Notes under the pieces: generated by a model
What the model saw: the letters and a program-made list of their open reading frames with translations, nothing else
Database searches by the model: none
Told to the model about the DNA's origin: nothing
Source of the DNA: Opisthocomus hoazin
Lineage: Eukaryota > Chordata > Aves > Opisthocomiformes > Opisthocomidae
DNA length: 64,000 nt
Direction of reading: 5' to 3'
Assembly: GCF_030867145.1 (NCBI RefSeq)
Contig: NC_134454.1
Span: 48,233,830 to 48,297,829 of the forward strand
Shown: in pieces, positions 1 to 11,669 of the stretch
Position numbering within the stretch: position 1 is the stretch's first letter
Layout: the number at the start of each line of letters is the position of its first letter
Program-made: the position numbers and the translations under genes

Positions 1-681
1 CCTTTTTTACTAACAAGAAATTTAATGGTAAAATGACGCATTTTTGGAAAGCACACAGCATTTTCAATACAGAAAAACAGTATAAGGCTACCCAGAATTT
101 GGAACAATCTAGCAAAAGCGTTCTAAGGCATATGTATGATAGTCACCTGATTAAGAGCTAGAAGGATGATTTAAATGTTTCATTTGGACCCAAAGCCATG
201 TTACGTAAGAATTAACTTGATATGAGATGAACAGATGCAGTCTTCAACAGGACTGCTAATGGAAAAACGGTTGCATTCTAGACAAGAAGGGTATCTACTC
301 CTCCTTTGGGCTGTGCTTGGCTTATCAAATATTGGATCTCAGCCACCCTGGGAGAATGTCTCACCTTTATCCAAGAAGAAGAGACAAGAATGAACTGTTC
401 ATTTGGTCACTTAAGTAGACAGCCTTTTTACTATCAAGAAAAAAAGTAAAAGATCAAGGCAATTAACAACTATATACCTGACCTCTGTAGCAATGAGACA
501 GATGACATAGGAATCACATTAAAGCAAACTAGAAACCAAACCAAGTAGGGAAAAAAACAAAACAAAACAGAAAACAAGCAAAATTTATTAAAGGAAGGAT
601 GCACTCAGCAAAAGAAGAGGATAAAAATTATTGTAGAATGTAATATCACTAAAAGGTAATTTCTTAAATTTCTTCTTACAA
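1..681. other. gene-free AT-rich stretch
   Basis: I see no exon, RNA gene or repeat that I can name. The DNA is AT-rich with short A runs near 550-580. It ends where CR1 homology begins at about 682, so it is the pre-insertion flank of that element. A missing outlier exon or an old unrecognised repeat cannot be excluded by eye. Confidence 0.5.
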
Positions 682-1179
682 GTTATAGTTGTAGGAGACT
701 CCCAGCTGAGGGGAACAGAGGGTCCGATATGCCGGGCAGACCCTCCTCTCAGGGAAGTCTGTTGCCTCCCGGGAGCACGGGTCAAGGACATTGCTAGTAA
801 ACTTCCCAGACTGGTCTGACCCTCAGACTGTTATCCTCTACTGCTCTTCCACGTGGGTGCGGAGGAAGTTGCAGTAAGTAGCCCGAGGGTAATTAACAAA
901 GAATTCAAAGCCCTAGGACGATTAGTTAAGGAATCTGGAGCACAGGTTATCTTTTCATCACTCCTTCCAGTGGTGGGCAGAGACGTTGAGCGACATAGGC
1001 AGACTCAGTCTATAAACACATGGCTCCGTGACTGGTGTCACCGCCACAACTTTGGGTTCTTTGACCATGGGATGACATACACAACACCAACCTTGCTGGC
1101 ATCAAATGGGAACCAGCTTTCTCAAAGGGGAAGAGGATCTTTGCCCAGGAGCTCGCGGGGCTCATTGACAGGGCTTTAA
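682..1179 (+). pseudogene. CR1 ORF1 remnant, SGNH/GDSL-esterase-like domain
   Basis: The frame beginning at 682 reads a hydrophobic strand followed by GDSQLRG, the block-I serine motif of SGNH esterases known in CR1 ORF1 proteins. It then continues through VCCLPGARVKDI and SDCYPLLLFHVG to the stop after 1179. A TGA at 817-819 sits where an arginine is expected (a CGA to TGA change, typical CpG decay). The later blocks have also drifted: the GTND-like block reads GAEE, and the DGxH block reads NGNQ, so both the catalytic Asp and His are gone. The N-terminal part of ORF1 is missing because the element is 5' truncated. It is not expected to make an active esterase. Confidence 0.85.
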
Positions 1180-1186
1180 ACTAGAG

Positions 1187-4100
1187 GTGAAGGGGGAAGG
1201 GGAACCTATCAGGCTTGCCAGCGACAGGCTAGGGGAGGATACACAATGGTTAGAGGGATGGGGGGCTAGTAGGAGCCCTCAACCCGTTGCCCAGCAGCAG
1301 GTGAGGGACACTGCAGCAATGTGGAAGTCTTGCCGAGGGGAGCTGGAGGCGCCTGAGGTATCAGGTGCCAACAAGAAAATACCCATGAAGCACCTCAAGG
1401 GAAAAAAGGGGTGCTCTGCTATGAAGGTAACAAGGCCAACAGCTCAGATGAAATGCCTCTATACAAACGCACGCAGCATGGGAAACAAACAGGAGGAGTT
1501 GGAAGCAGTCGTGCTGCTGGAAAGCTACGACCTGATTGCCATCACGGAAACTTGGTAGGATGAATCCCACGACTGGAACGTGGCTCTTGATGGCTACAGG
1601 CGAGGAAGGAGGGGCGCGGGCGTTGCCCTTTACATCAAGAAAACACTACAGAGTGAAGAGCTGTCCCTGAAGAATAGCCACGAGCAGGTCGAAAGCTTAT
1701 GGGTAAGAATCGGAGAGAGAGGCAACAAAGGGAACCTAGTGGTTGGTGTTTACTACAGGCCGCCAGATCACGAGGAGCTGATAGACGAAGTGTTCTTCCT
1801 CCAACTCCAGGAGGCTTCGTGCTCGCAGGCTCTCATCCTACTTGGGGACTTCAACCACCCCGACATCTGCTGGAAAAGCAACACGGCAAGCTGTAGGCAA
1901 TCCAGCAGGTTCCTAAAACGCATTGAGGACAACTTCTTAAGCCAGGTAATAAGCACCCCCACCCGAGGGGATGCGATACTAGACCTGGTGGTCACCAATG
2001 CGAGTGAGCTCATTGGGGATGTCAAGATCGGAGGTAGCCTGGGCTGCAGTGACCACACGCTGGTGGAACTAACGCTACGGAGGGAAATGGGAATAACGAA
2101 GAGCATAGTCAGGACCCTAAATTTTAGGAGGGCAAATATCCCGCTCTTCAAGGAGATAGTCAGAAGGACTCCCTGGGAAACGGTCCTCAGGGACAGGGGA
2201 ACAGAACAGAGCTGGCAGGTCTTTAAGGATGTATTCCACAGAGCGCAAGAGCTCTCGATCCCCAAGTGTAAGAAGTCGGGCAGAGAAGGGAAGAGACCAG
2301 CATGGCTGAGGCAAGAGATGCTGGTCAAACTAAGGAAGAAGAGGGAACTGCACAGGCAGTGGAAGCAGGGACTGGCTTCCTGGGAAGAGTATAGGGAAGC
2401 TGCCCGGTTGTGTAGGGATGGGGTCAGGAAGGCCAAGGCACAGCTGGAGCTGAACTTGGCAAGGGATGTGAAAAATAACAAGAAGGGCTTCTACAGGTAT
2501 GTCAGCCGGAAAAAGATGGTCAAAGAAAGCGTACCCCCACTCATGAGCGAGACCGGCAAACTGGTAACAGCAGATGAGGAGAAAGCTGAGGTACTCAACA
2601 ACTTTTTTGCCTCAGTCTTCACTGGCAACCTCTCTCCTCACCCCTCCCGAGTCGATGGATGGCATGAAGGAGACCAGGAGGGTAAAATGCCCTCCAGCTG
2701 TAAATGAAGATCAGGTTCAGGACCTCCTGAGGAACCTAAACATACAGAAGTCCATGGGACCTGATGAGATGCATCCCGGGGTCCTGAGGGAACTGGCTGA
2801 TGTAGTTGCCAAGCCACTCTCCATGATATTTGAAAAGTCATGGCAGTCAGGGGAAGTCCCCAGTGACTGGAAAAAGGGAAACATTGTGCCCCTTTTCAAA
2901 AAGGGTAGAAAGGAAGACCCTGGGAACTGCCGACCTGTCAGCCTCACCTCTGTGCCTGGGAAGATCATGGAACAGATCCTCCTAGAAGATATGCTAAGGC
3001 ACATGGAGGCGAGGGACGTGATTCGAGACAGCCAGCATGGCTTCACCAAGGGCAAGTCCTGCCTCACCAACCTAGTGGCTTTCTATGATGGTGTAACAAC
3101 AAGGGTGGACAAGGGAAAACCAATGGATGTCATCTATCTGGATTTTTGTAAAGCCTTTGACATGGTCCCCCACAACATCCTTCTCTCTAAATTGGAGAGC
3201 CATGGATTTGATGGGTGGACCGTTCGGTGGATAAGGAATTGGTTGGATGGTCGCAGCCAAAGGATAGTGGTCAACGGCTCAATGTCCGGATGGAGACCAG
3301 TGACAAGTGGAGTCCCTCAGGGGTCCGTACTGGGACCGGTGCTGTTCAATGTATTCATCAATGACATGGACAGCGACATCGAGTGTACCCTCAGCAAGTT
3401 TGCAGATGACACCAAGCTGAGTGGTACGGTTGAGACACCAGAAGGACGGGATGCCATCCAGAGGGACCTGGACAAGCTGGAGAGGTGGGCCTGTGTGAAC
3501 CTCATGAGGTTCAACAAGGCCAAGTGCAAGGTCCTACACCTGGGTCGGGGTAATCCCCGCTATCATTACAGGCTGGGGGATGAAAGGATCGAGAGCAGCT
3601 CTGCTGAGAGGGACTTGGGGGTACTGACAGACGAAAGGCTGGACATGAGCCGGCAATGTGCGCTGGCAGCCCAGAGGGCCAACCATGTCCTGGGCTGCAT
3701 CAGGAGAAGCGTGGCCAGCAGGTCGAGAGAGGTGATTGTGCCCCTCTACTCTGCTCTGGTGAGACCTCACCTGGAGTACTGCGTTCAGCTCTGGAGCCCT
3801 CAGCACAAGAAGGACATGGAACTGTTGGAGCGGGTCCAAAGGAGGGCTACAAAAATGATCCGAGGGCTGGAGCACCTCTCCAGTGAGGACAGGCTGAGAG
3901 AGTTGGGCTTGTTCAGCCCGGAGAAGAGAAGGCTGCGGGGAGACCTGACTGCAGCCTTTCAGTACTTAAAGGGAGCCTATAGGAAAGATGGGGACAATCT
4001 TTTTAGTAGAGACAACAGTGACAGGATGAGGGGTAATGGTTTTAAACTAAAACAGGGTAGGTTTAGGCTAGATATAAGGAAGAAATTCTTTACAATGAGG

Positions 4101-4202
4101 GTGGTGAAACACTGGAACGGGTTGCCCAGAGAGGTAGTGGAGGCCCCATCCCTGGAAACATTCAAGACCAGGTTGGACAGGGCTCTGAGCAACCTGATCT
4201 AG
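1187..4202 (+). pseudogene. CR1 ORF2: endonuclease and reverse transcriptase, one stop and one frameshift
   Basis: This is the retrotransposition enzyme of CR1. The apurinic-type endonuclease (about 1450-2120) retains CLYTNARSM, the ITETW glutamate, [18 protein letters not shown] and the C-terminal SDH triad. The reverse transcriptase (about 2700-3700) retains YLDFCKAFD (motif A), [10 protein letters not shown] (motif B) and FADD (motif C), followed by the conserved C-terminal region up to ALSNLI and stop at 4202. Two lesions separate the pieces. TAG at 1556-1558 replaces the second Trp of the usual TWWDES. A one-base gain around 2683-2689 (run of A before TGCCC) moves the reading frame. A small in-frame loss is likely after GYRR near 1610. 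The low number of defects suggests a comparatively young copy. Confidence 0.92.
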
Positions 4203-4294
4203 TTAGTGGTGTCCCTGCTCACTGCTGGGGGGTTGGACTCAATGACCTCTAGGGGTCCCTTCCAACCCAAAACTTTCTATGATTCTATGATTCT

Positions 4295-7200
4295 TAAAAG
4301 GACCATTGTGAATGCTCATGACTGAACAGGACAAAAAAATATACATGTATATACACTGTTGCATTTATTTAAATGCTAAGCATGTACATCTTTGCCTTCA
4401 GTCAGTACTGCTGTTTCAACGATATTGTAGAAAACATGCTGATATTTTAAGTTTAGCATCTACACATACACTATCCCTCATTGGTCCAACATGACTAAAT
4501 CAGTGAGATGAGACAGAGAGAGGGTACGTGTGCACTCACAGAAGCGAAATGTTTTAATGATAGGTACAAGAGACAGGAGAGAAGAAAAAAGTGTAGCTGT
4601 GCACAATCAAACACGCTTGTAAACCCCATGCTCTCCTATTTATTTGAACTGTGATGTCTTTTCAGAAATGTGTGATAATTTGGGGAGTTTAACAGAACAG
4701 GCTGTAAATAATAATTTAATTTACTGTTTGATTCCAACAAAATTTCATTAAATAAAACTTCTACCTTTTTTTCAACCAAGTCTTCCCAAAAACATACAAA
4801 AATCATGATACAGTTATCCCACCAACATGTTTTCTACTGCAAGTACTAAAGTACAGCTTATCAAAATCCTAAGAAAAATCAGTAGGAGCTGCAACGTTAC
4901 GCAGATTTACAAGTCAGGTAGGCTGGTAGGGAAAGGCAAGATTCTTCCCTACTTTTTTTCTGACTAATTGAATACAGATTCAGATGAAGTATAACAAACT
5001 TGACTCACAGACAGTGTAGGATTATGGAACTAATTCAGACTAGCATTTGTCATTCAACATTTTCCTCACTTCCACAGGGAGAAGGAGTTGAAGTACGAAA
5101 GATATAAAAGAACTGCCTATGCTAACAACACAGAAATGGAAAGTGTTGCCTGTATATTCATACCTCATGTATTTTTTGAACACTGATGTAATGTATGTTG
5201 TGTTGTTGCTAAAGTAGTTTATATACTTCTAAAGTGTTTTCCAAACAATCAAAAGCCATTGGTATGCATTCTCCCATACAAATGTCAAAGCACACAGATA
5301 TCATTTGGTTTATTTTGTGGTCCAGCTATCTAATACGCTCTTATAACTGAACTTCTCTTCATTCTGCATTTCCTTTCATTCTTCCTTAACAGGGTAAGAG
5401 AATAAATTGTAATCATAGTGTTCACATAATACAAGAAACATACTACCTCAGCTGCTGAAGAAAAGAAACATACTTGCTGTACATCCTGGAAGTTCTCCAT
5501 ACATATTGGAGCTTTGTTTATGCAAACAGTACATCTTCTACTACTGCCTCCTAACTACACTGTTCTGAGTCAGTATTCCTTGGATTTGATATGACAAGTT
5601 CCTCACGACCTTATGCACATATCCAGGTACTGTCATCATCCAGAAGATCCCAGAGACATTATTTCTGACATCTTTTTTGAGATACTTCTCTTACACAACA
5701 TTGTCTTCAGTAATATTTTTTGCTATAATCTGTCCATAATATGAGTATTTGGTTTTCATTTTTTTTGAAAGTAATGCATTTCACCTTTAGAAAAAGAGGT
5801 CCACTAGCTCGATTCTAAGCATGAAAACTAATTAGGAACTGTAATGCTATCACAAGCTCTTGATGATCATTTTACAAACACTGTTTTGTGTCATACTACT
5901 TCTACACACACAGATGTAACAAATTACATTTTAAAAACAGACCTCACATTCAATGCACCTTCTTCATCAAATGTACTTCATAACTCATAACAATATAAGA
6001 CAAGCTAATTGTTATATGTTTTAATATTTTAGAAGATAGATGTTTGCAAAAGAATAAACAACAATAATAGCAGATGGTGGTCAACATGAATAGGGTCCCT
6101 CTTGAACAACTGTGCATAAAGGGGTTGCATAAAAGGCACAAAGAATGGGAAACAAGGGAGAAGTGATCCTTCATGGAATGATGTTTGTATAACAGTACTT
6201 TTCCACTTAAGACAGAAAGCATCAGCCTGAATTAGAATTATACACCTCTGAAAGCAAACCCGAGAAAAGAGCTTCCAGGCAAAAAAAAACACAGTTGCAA
6301 AGCAGATAAGATTAGAGAATAAACTTCCTAAAAATATCTGTAGCAAAAAATCTTTCTTTGTGGTAAGAAATACACAGTAATGCAGTTTCGGTTATTATAG
6401 TTAAAAGGAAAATGAAATAAAAGAGACAGGAGAAGGAAATAACTTGGAAATATAATCCTGTCCTACAGGGGACAGTGGAGAAGAAAAAAACACGTGTGTC
6501 TGGACTGCCCTAGGAATGTACCCATTACAAAAAGTAAACTAAGAAAGTGGGAATAACTGTTACACAAAGTAGTCTAGTTAAACTTGTAAACAGCCTACCA
6601 AAAAACAGAATGATCATTTACGATACTTGATACTGATGTTCCATTATTCCAGGAAGCTAACAACTAACTATTCCAGTCTAATTCCACTCTAACACTAATA
6701 ATCCACATGAGAAAATCAGAAAACCATCTGAATTTGCTGGGAGGTCCAGCGCAGGCGCTACTAGGTGGAAGTAAATGAAAGGCTTACAAACTTAAAAAAA
6801 AATAAACAAAAAACCTTGAAAAACAGAGAAGATACATGGTCATTAGAGATGACTCCATAATATAGTGGCACGAGCTAGAAATGTACTATGCAGGATGCAC
6901 TGAATCATCTACTCCCTTTCCAAGCACACGCTTTACTTCGTTGCACTCCTGCTAGCCCAGCCAGTGACGGACTGTCTTGCATTGTTAACACACGACAGTG
7001 AAAGGTAGGTGCAAAATGCAGTTGTCTATGATATACCTTCATGGCAAAATGTAGGACCATGCCAAACATGTTATTTTGTAAGCATACATAAAATACCTCT
7101 TATTTCAGTGCACAACTAGAGCTGTTTCTTTTCATGCATTTCCAAAATCTCAGAAAACAAAAATGAATGAAAGAGGGGGCTGTATGAGAGAAGATCAAGA

Positions 7201-9071
7201 GAAATGATCTCCAGCCAAACCAGGCAGCTACAACTCTGTATTTGATGTCTGCCAAGCCATGGAAAATTCCCAACTTAAAGCTGTTCCAAAAATTTGAACG
7301 CATTAACTGGCTAATGCCTTAAAAACCATACCAATATTTTCTATTGTGCAAAATCAGAGTTGCACAAACTTATTCACACACAAATGCTGACACAAGTGGC
7401 AGGCATTAATCTCCAAGACAGAGGTCATTTCTATCTCAGTTTTTCTGTTTTTCAGACAGTACACAAGCTCATTCCCTGAAATAACAGCCAATTAAATCAA
7501 TTAAATAGAAATTCACATAAATTGAGTTTTTAAAAAAACTACGGCCAGACAAACCCTACCAACTTATGCTAGGTCTGTTTGAAGTCGTTCCTCCCAGCTG
7601 CCGGTTCTGCCAGAATCCTCCCTTTTGAACAACAGTTAGCGGAGACAGATATCTCCATGCACAGCCACTCCAGCCCACAGCCTGGCACATGCAGCCAAAC
7701 AGGCAATTTAAGCGAATATTCCGGGCTGAAAACAAGGAACTCCGAAGCACAGACATCAACTTGTTTGTGTTACATACTCACTACATTCTTCAATTATTTC
7801 AGCACCACAGACTTTCCCTACATGCCGCTGGCCAATATCCAGATGCTACACATCTAAACACCACCAGCTTTTTATCCACATGCAAGAGACAGTGCAAGAA
7901 AAACCCATGCTTGGTTTCTCTTCACCTTCAGTTAAGCATGATTTGCTTTGTCCGTACACAAAAGCTGACTCAACAGCTTTCAAAATGCAGGTGTTTGAAT
8001 TACAACCTACGATGCTCTCCACTTAGAATTTAAAGAAATTTTAAAAATGAAGAACAAATCTTTCGGATAATCACTCTCTTTAATAATTATAAAAGGTTTA
8101 TAACTAATTCCATTTAAACTGCTTTCAAGGAAGCGTCTTCCAAATCCAGTTTTACAAATTTTTCACACAATGTAAGACACTAAGATTTTACCTGTAAGTC
8201 AGTTTTGAACATCAGTATCAACAGTAATTTTACTCTTAAATATCAAGTAAGATGTGGATATAATTTTCGGTAACTGCAAACTTACTTTTATTCCACACAC
8301 AACACAAATAGCTAAGTCATCCTAAGCCTTCTTAAGGCAGGAAGTTCTTCTGTAGATGACAGTAAGCCTTAAACAAACTAACAGAAATATCATCCACTGT
8401 TAAACTACAGCAAACCAATCCATATAAAAGAGCTTGCAGACCTCAATCTGCATCACAAGAAAACCAGCAGACATCGAAACGAGGCTTTGATGTGAAAGTT
8501 AGTTCAATTAGTGACATCCCTTGACAAAGCAGTTGGTGCCTTTCCAGAAGCCTCCTTTTAAGTCTGGAAACTATAGAAAAAAATGAACACAATGGAAGAC
8601 CTTCTTTACCAACTAAAAATTAGCAGCAGTTGAAGTTGCTTCCCATGAGCTGAAATTACAAGTCAAGACAGAAAATTTCTCCTTTCTTTCAACTGAAATA
8701 AGAAGAGGTAAAAATCAAATTCCCCATCCACCCCCAAAATATCCATTCTTGAAGAAAAACACGTCATTAATGGAAGGTTGAGGCAGAAGTGTAACTATTG
8801 GTAAAAGAGCTAGGAAGAGCATCCTAATATTCCCCATAAACTCTCTTTAATCTTTTGGTGGGTTTTTGTATTACAGTAGTGAACAAACACAGTAGTAAAA
8901 GTCACATATATAGATATTAGATAGAAGTTATACATAAAATCATTACACAGAGCCCAAATACATGCAGCTAAACATTTCACAAGTCCTTGCCCACAACGCT
9001 ACAATGCCTGTGTTTACAGAAAACTAATTTGTGTAAGGATGGAATTTCCAATTTTTTATTTTAAAAAACAA
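4295..9071. other. gene-free AT-rich intergenic DNA
   Basis: Nearly 4.8 kb without a supportable coding exon, RNA gene or named repeat. Open frames are short and show no family motifs. If the CpG island at 9990-10620 drives a leftward gene, this stretch would be its first intron, but I found no coding exon on the minus strand to prove it. Confidence 0.45.
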
Positions 9072-9113
9072 TTTCAACCTGGACATGGTCCTGGGCACCC
9101 TGCTACCCCCGTA
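9072..9113 (+). mobile_element. CR1 3'-end fragment, left part of a split copy
   Basis: The phrase CCTGGACATGGTCCTGGGCA followed by CCCTGCT closely matches the 3' UTR of avian CR1 just before the final GGTTGGACTAGATGATC segment. Here that continuation is missing and reappears about 540 bp further on at 9650. The two pieces are in the same orientation and in the right order, so they look like one CR1 split by a later insertion. The identification is by recall of the CR1 consensus. Confidence 0.5.
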
Positions 9114-9649
9114 ATACACTAGAAGATGATTCGTGTCGAGTGCACATATTGTGCAACTGTGGAAACTAGCATAATGTGAAATAACAAAACTACATAAGGC
9201 ATGGAACAATAGACAGGATATTTGTGGGTTTGAGATTGGGCTAATATAGAAGTCCAGTGCGGTTTGAGACTAGGCTAACTATATCGCTTATGCAAGATGA
9301 GTGGGCAGCGGCAGGGAGGCTGTGGCAGCACACCAAAAAAGGACATTTAGAGGACACCGAGGAAGAAGAGACTCTTCATCCCAAAGACCACCAGAGGAAC
9401 TATAAAGACCACCAACATCATAAGATGCATGCGTCAATAAATGATGCCACGTAAGCACAGAGAATCAAAAGGAGACAACTTTGCGAAAACAAACAGCTCA
9501 GAGAGAAGATAAAAACCGCCGGTGCCATTAGAAGATGTGCATGTTGGTGGAGCAGTGACTCCCCACGCACCCAGTGCTGTTTGCTTGCTTTTTATTGCCT
9601 TAAATATTAATAAAGATAATGCAAATAGCATATTGTCATTTCTAAGACC
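9114..9649 (+). mobile_element. possible solo LTR inserted in CR1
   Basis: About 535 bp between two halves of a CR1 3' end. It carries signals in LTR order: a TATA-like AGATAAAAA at 9507-9515 followed about 95 bp later by AATAAA near 9609. An earlier TATAAA (about 9401) and AATAAA (about 9436) pair is also present. A short repeated phrase, GGTTTGAGA followed by GGGCTAA or AGGCTAA, occurs near 9227 and 9262. I could not fix clean TG...CA ends or a convincing target duplication, and there is no coding region. An avian endogenous-retrovirus solo LTR is the best guess; an unrelated insertion or coincidence remains possible. Confidence 0.35.
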
Positions 9650-9725
9650 CCTAACCCTGCCTGAGCGGGGGCATTGGACTAGATGATCTTTAGCGGTCCC
9701 CCTCAGCCTCAGTGATTCCGTGGAG
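9650..9725 (+). mobile_element. CR1 3'-end fragment, right part of a split copy
   Basis: Reads CCCTGCCTGAGCGGGGG, then CATTGGACTAGATGATCTTT, then a degraded form of the CR1 terminal phrase ending near AGTGATTCCGTGG, which is a worn ATTCTGTG-type tail. Orientation is sense. It continues the fragment at 9072-9113. Confidence 0.7.
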
Positions 9726-9989
9726 ATGCTGAACAGCATTAGAGAGGTTACCCTGGACTTTATTTCCACTCGAAACACACAAGGAAGGCGTGCATGCGCC
9801 TGACTTTCAGGAGATGGAGCATGCAACTGAGAAGATATTCATACACAGGGAGCGCCCAAGTCAAATCTGTGCTGAAACAGAGCGACTGTTTTTAACTTCA
9901 TGCAGCTGACATCCGCAAACACCACCTGCAATGCGAAGGAACTACTTCCTTAAGGCTGGAATCAGAAAAAAAACCACAGTCTTCTCTTT

Positions 9990-10620
9990 CCAGTGCCGAA
10001 ACTGGCAAGCGGCGCCGGTCAGTTCAGCTCGGCCTTAGCAAAACCAGACGCCACCCTGAGCAAAGGGCCTAACGCGCTGCCGGCGCTAAAAGCCTCAGAG
10101 TCCCCCCCGGCTCCCTCCTCACAGCCCCCTGCGCCGCGCCAGGCCGGAGCCGCGGGGGCTGGCAGGGAAAGGAACGCGTTCGGACGGGGCCGGCCGCCGG
10201 GGCCGAGCGGGCGGAACAACCGATCGCTACCGACCCCCTCCCCTTCCGGCAGCGCGGGCGTTACCTACCGGGCCCACACCAAGCCCCCGACGCCCTCCGG
10301 CCCGGCCGCGGCGCCTTTTGATGACCTCACCCGCCCGGCCCCGCCCTTCTCGCCGCGCCCCGCCCCGCCCGGCCCGCTGAGGCGCCGGCGGCAGGAGCGG
10401 GCGGCTGCACGCAGCCCTCCCGGTGCCGTCTCGGCCAGCCGCGGGGACACCGGTGCGGCTGCCTCGGGATAACCGTCGGCTCTCGACGGACTGGACTAGC
10501 GGCTGGGTTTTCCGCCCCCGGGGAGCGAGGGGTGCGGGAGGGGAGCGGGAGTGGCCTGCTGGGGTGCTTGGGGGTGGGCGCTGCTCGCTGGGCAGTCCTT
10601 CTGCTGCTGCTGCCAGGAGA
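9990..10620 (-). promoter_or_regulatory. CpG island, candidate leftward promoter and first exon
   Basis: A dense CpG and GC-rich block in otherwise AT-rich DNA. It contains several Sp1-type GC boxes (CCCCGCCC/CCGCCCC) at about 10330-10375 and a CRE-like TGACCTCA at 10322-10329. On the minus strand a strong splice donor, CG|GTAGGTAA, lies at 10270-10261, so a non-coding first exon transcribed leftward from about 10300-10500 would end at 10269. In mammals the gene divergent from FBP1 is AOPEP, whose first exon is distant from its coding start; this island would fit that promoter. That identity is inferred from synteny only, as no AOPEP coding exon was seen in the first 10 kb. Confidence 0.6.
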
Positions 10621-10622
10621 GT

Positions 10623-11283
10623 CACAGAATCACAGAATCACAGAATGGTAGGGGTTGGAAGGGACCTCTGTGGGTCATCTAGTCCAACCCTCCTGCCGAA
10701 GCAGGGTCACCTACAGCAGGCTGCACAGGACCTTGTCCAGGCGGGTCTTGAATTCATCTCCAGAGAAGGAGACTCCACAACCTCCCTCGGCAACCTGTTC
10801 CAGGGCTCCGTCCCCCTCAGAGGGAAGAAGTTCTTCCTCATGTTCAGATGGAACTTCCTGTGCCTCAGTTTGTGCCCATTGCCCCTTGTCCTGTCGCTGG
10901 GCACTACTGAAAAGAGTCTGGCCCCATCCTGCTGACACCCACCCGTAAGATATTTATAGGCATTTACTAGGTCCTCTTGCAGCCTTCTCCAGGCTAAACA
11001 AGCCCAGCTTCCTCAGCCTCTCCTCGTAGGAGAGATGTTCCAGTCCCCTCACCATCCTCGTAGCCCTCCGCTGGACTCTCTCCAGTAGCTCCTCATCTTT
11101 CTTGAACTGGGGAGCCCAGAACTGGACAGAATACTCCAGATGAGGCCTCACTAGGGCAGTGTAGAGGGGAAGGAGAACCTCCTTTGACCTACTGGCCACA
11201 CTCCTCCTAATGCACCCAGAATGCCATTGGCCTTGGCAGCCAGGGCACACTGCTGGCTCATGGTCAACATGTCATCCACCAGG
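10623..11283 (-). mobile_element. truncated CR1 LINE, antisense
   Basis: The left edge is the reverse complement of the CR1 octamer tail (CACAGAAT repeated three times), so the 3' end of the element is at 10623 and the element reads leftward. It covers the 3' UTR and the last third of ORF2: on the minus strand one can read [45 protein letters not shown] and [15 protein letters not shown]. Several frameshifts break it, for example after LFSLEK near 10990. It lies on the edge of the CpG island and is closely similar to the copy at 11670-12843. Confidence 0.93.
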
Positions 11284-11669
11284 AGAAGGAATTGCCACTG
11301 AAAATGTCCGTAACGGTCACCAGCACTGAGTCAACTCTGCAGCTGTCTGGGGGTGGTGGGCAAGCCACTGGGTGTTAAAATCAGGACTGGGAAAGGCGTC
11401 TAAAATACCCAGTTTTGCTTCACAGTGTTTAGTTTCGTGTGTCTTTGCGGCTGACTAAATCCGGGGTTGATGGTTGCCCGGGCTGGCTGGCGAGGCCAGC
11501 GTGAGCGGTGGGGGGGGAGGGAGTGGAAATACCACCATGGCTTGTCTGATGTCAGCGGGAGAATTAAATATTCATTAGAATAGGGATTCAAACCTGGCTT
11601 TCCAATGCCGAGTGCCTTAACCACAGCTTGGCAAAGTCACTTTCTCCTTAGCCCCAAGAACATTTAATT
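11284..11669. other. spacer between two CR1 copies, with tRNA-like patch
   Basis: About 390 bp separating two antisense CR1s. It is moderately GC-rich, with a G-run near 11510. On the minus strand, 11580-11625 contains GTGGTTAAGGCA followed by GGTTTGAATCCC. These resemble the A and B boxes of a tRNA-derived SINE (MIR-like), but the spacing is short and no complete element can be delimited. Confidence 0.3.

Larger units (their letters stand above)
682..4294 (+). mobile_element. near full-length CR1 LINE, sense strand
   Basis: Non-LTR retrotransposon of the CR1 clade. From the left it holds the end of ORF1 (SGNH-esterase-like domain, 682-1179), ORF2 with endonuclease then reverse transcriptase (1187-4202), and a short 3' UTR containing the usual avian CR1 phrase ending in TCCCTTCCAACCC. 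It stops with two copies of an ATTCTATG-type octamer at about 4272-4294. The 5' end is truncated inside ORF1, as is normal for target-primed insertion. The lesions I can see are a TGA at 817-819, a TAG at 1556-1558 and one frameshift near 2683-2689. I see no convincing target-site duplication, which is usual for CR1. Confidence 0.95.

Noticed and set aside
1768-2481. 237-codon minus-strand frame inside the first CR1
   Set aside because: It is antisense to the conserved endonuclease-RT ORF2 and is explained as its shadow.
9993-10625. Pro/Arg/Gly-rich open frames across the CpG island
   Set aside because: GC-rich DNA lacks stop codons by composition. No domain or homolog is apparent, and the splice donor suggests a non-coding first exon.
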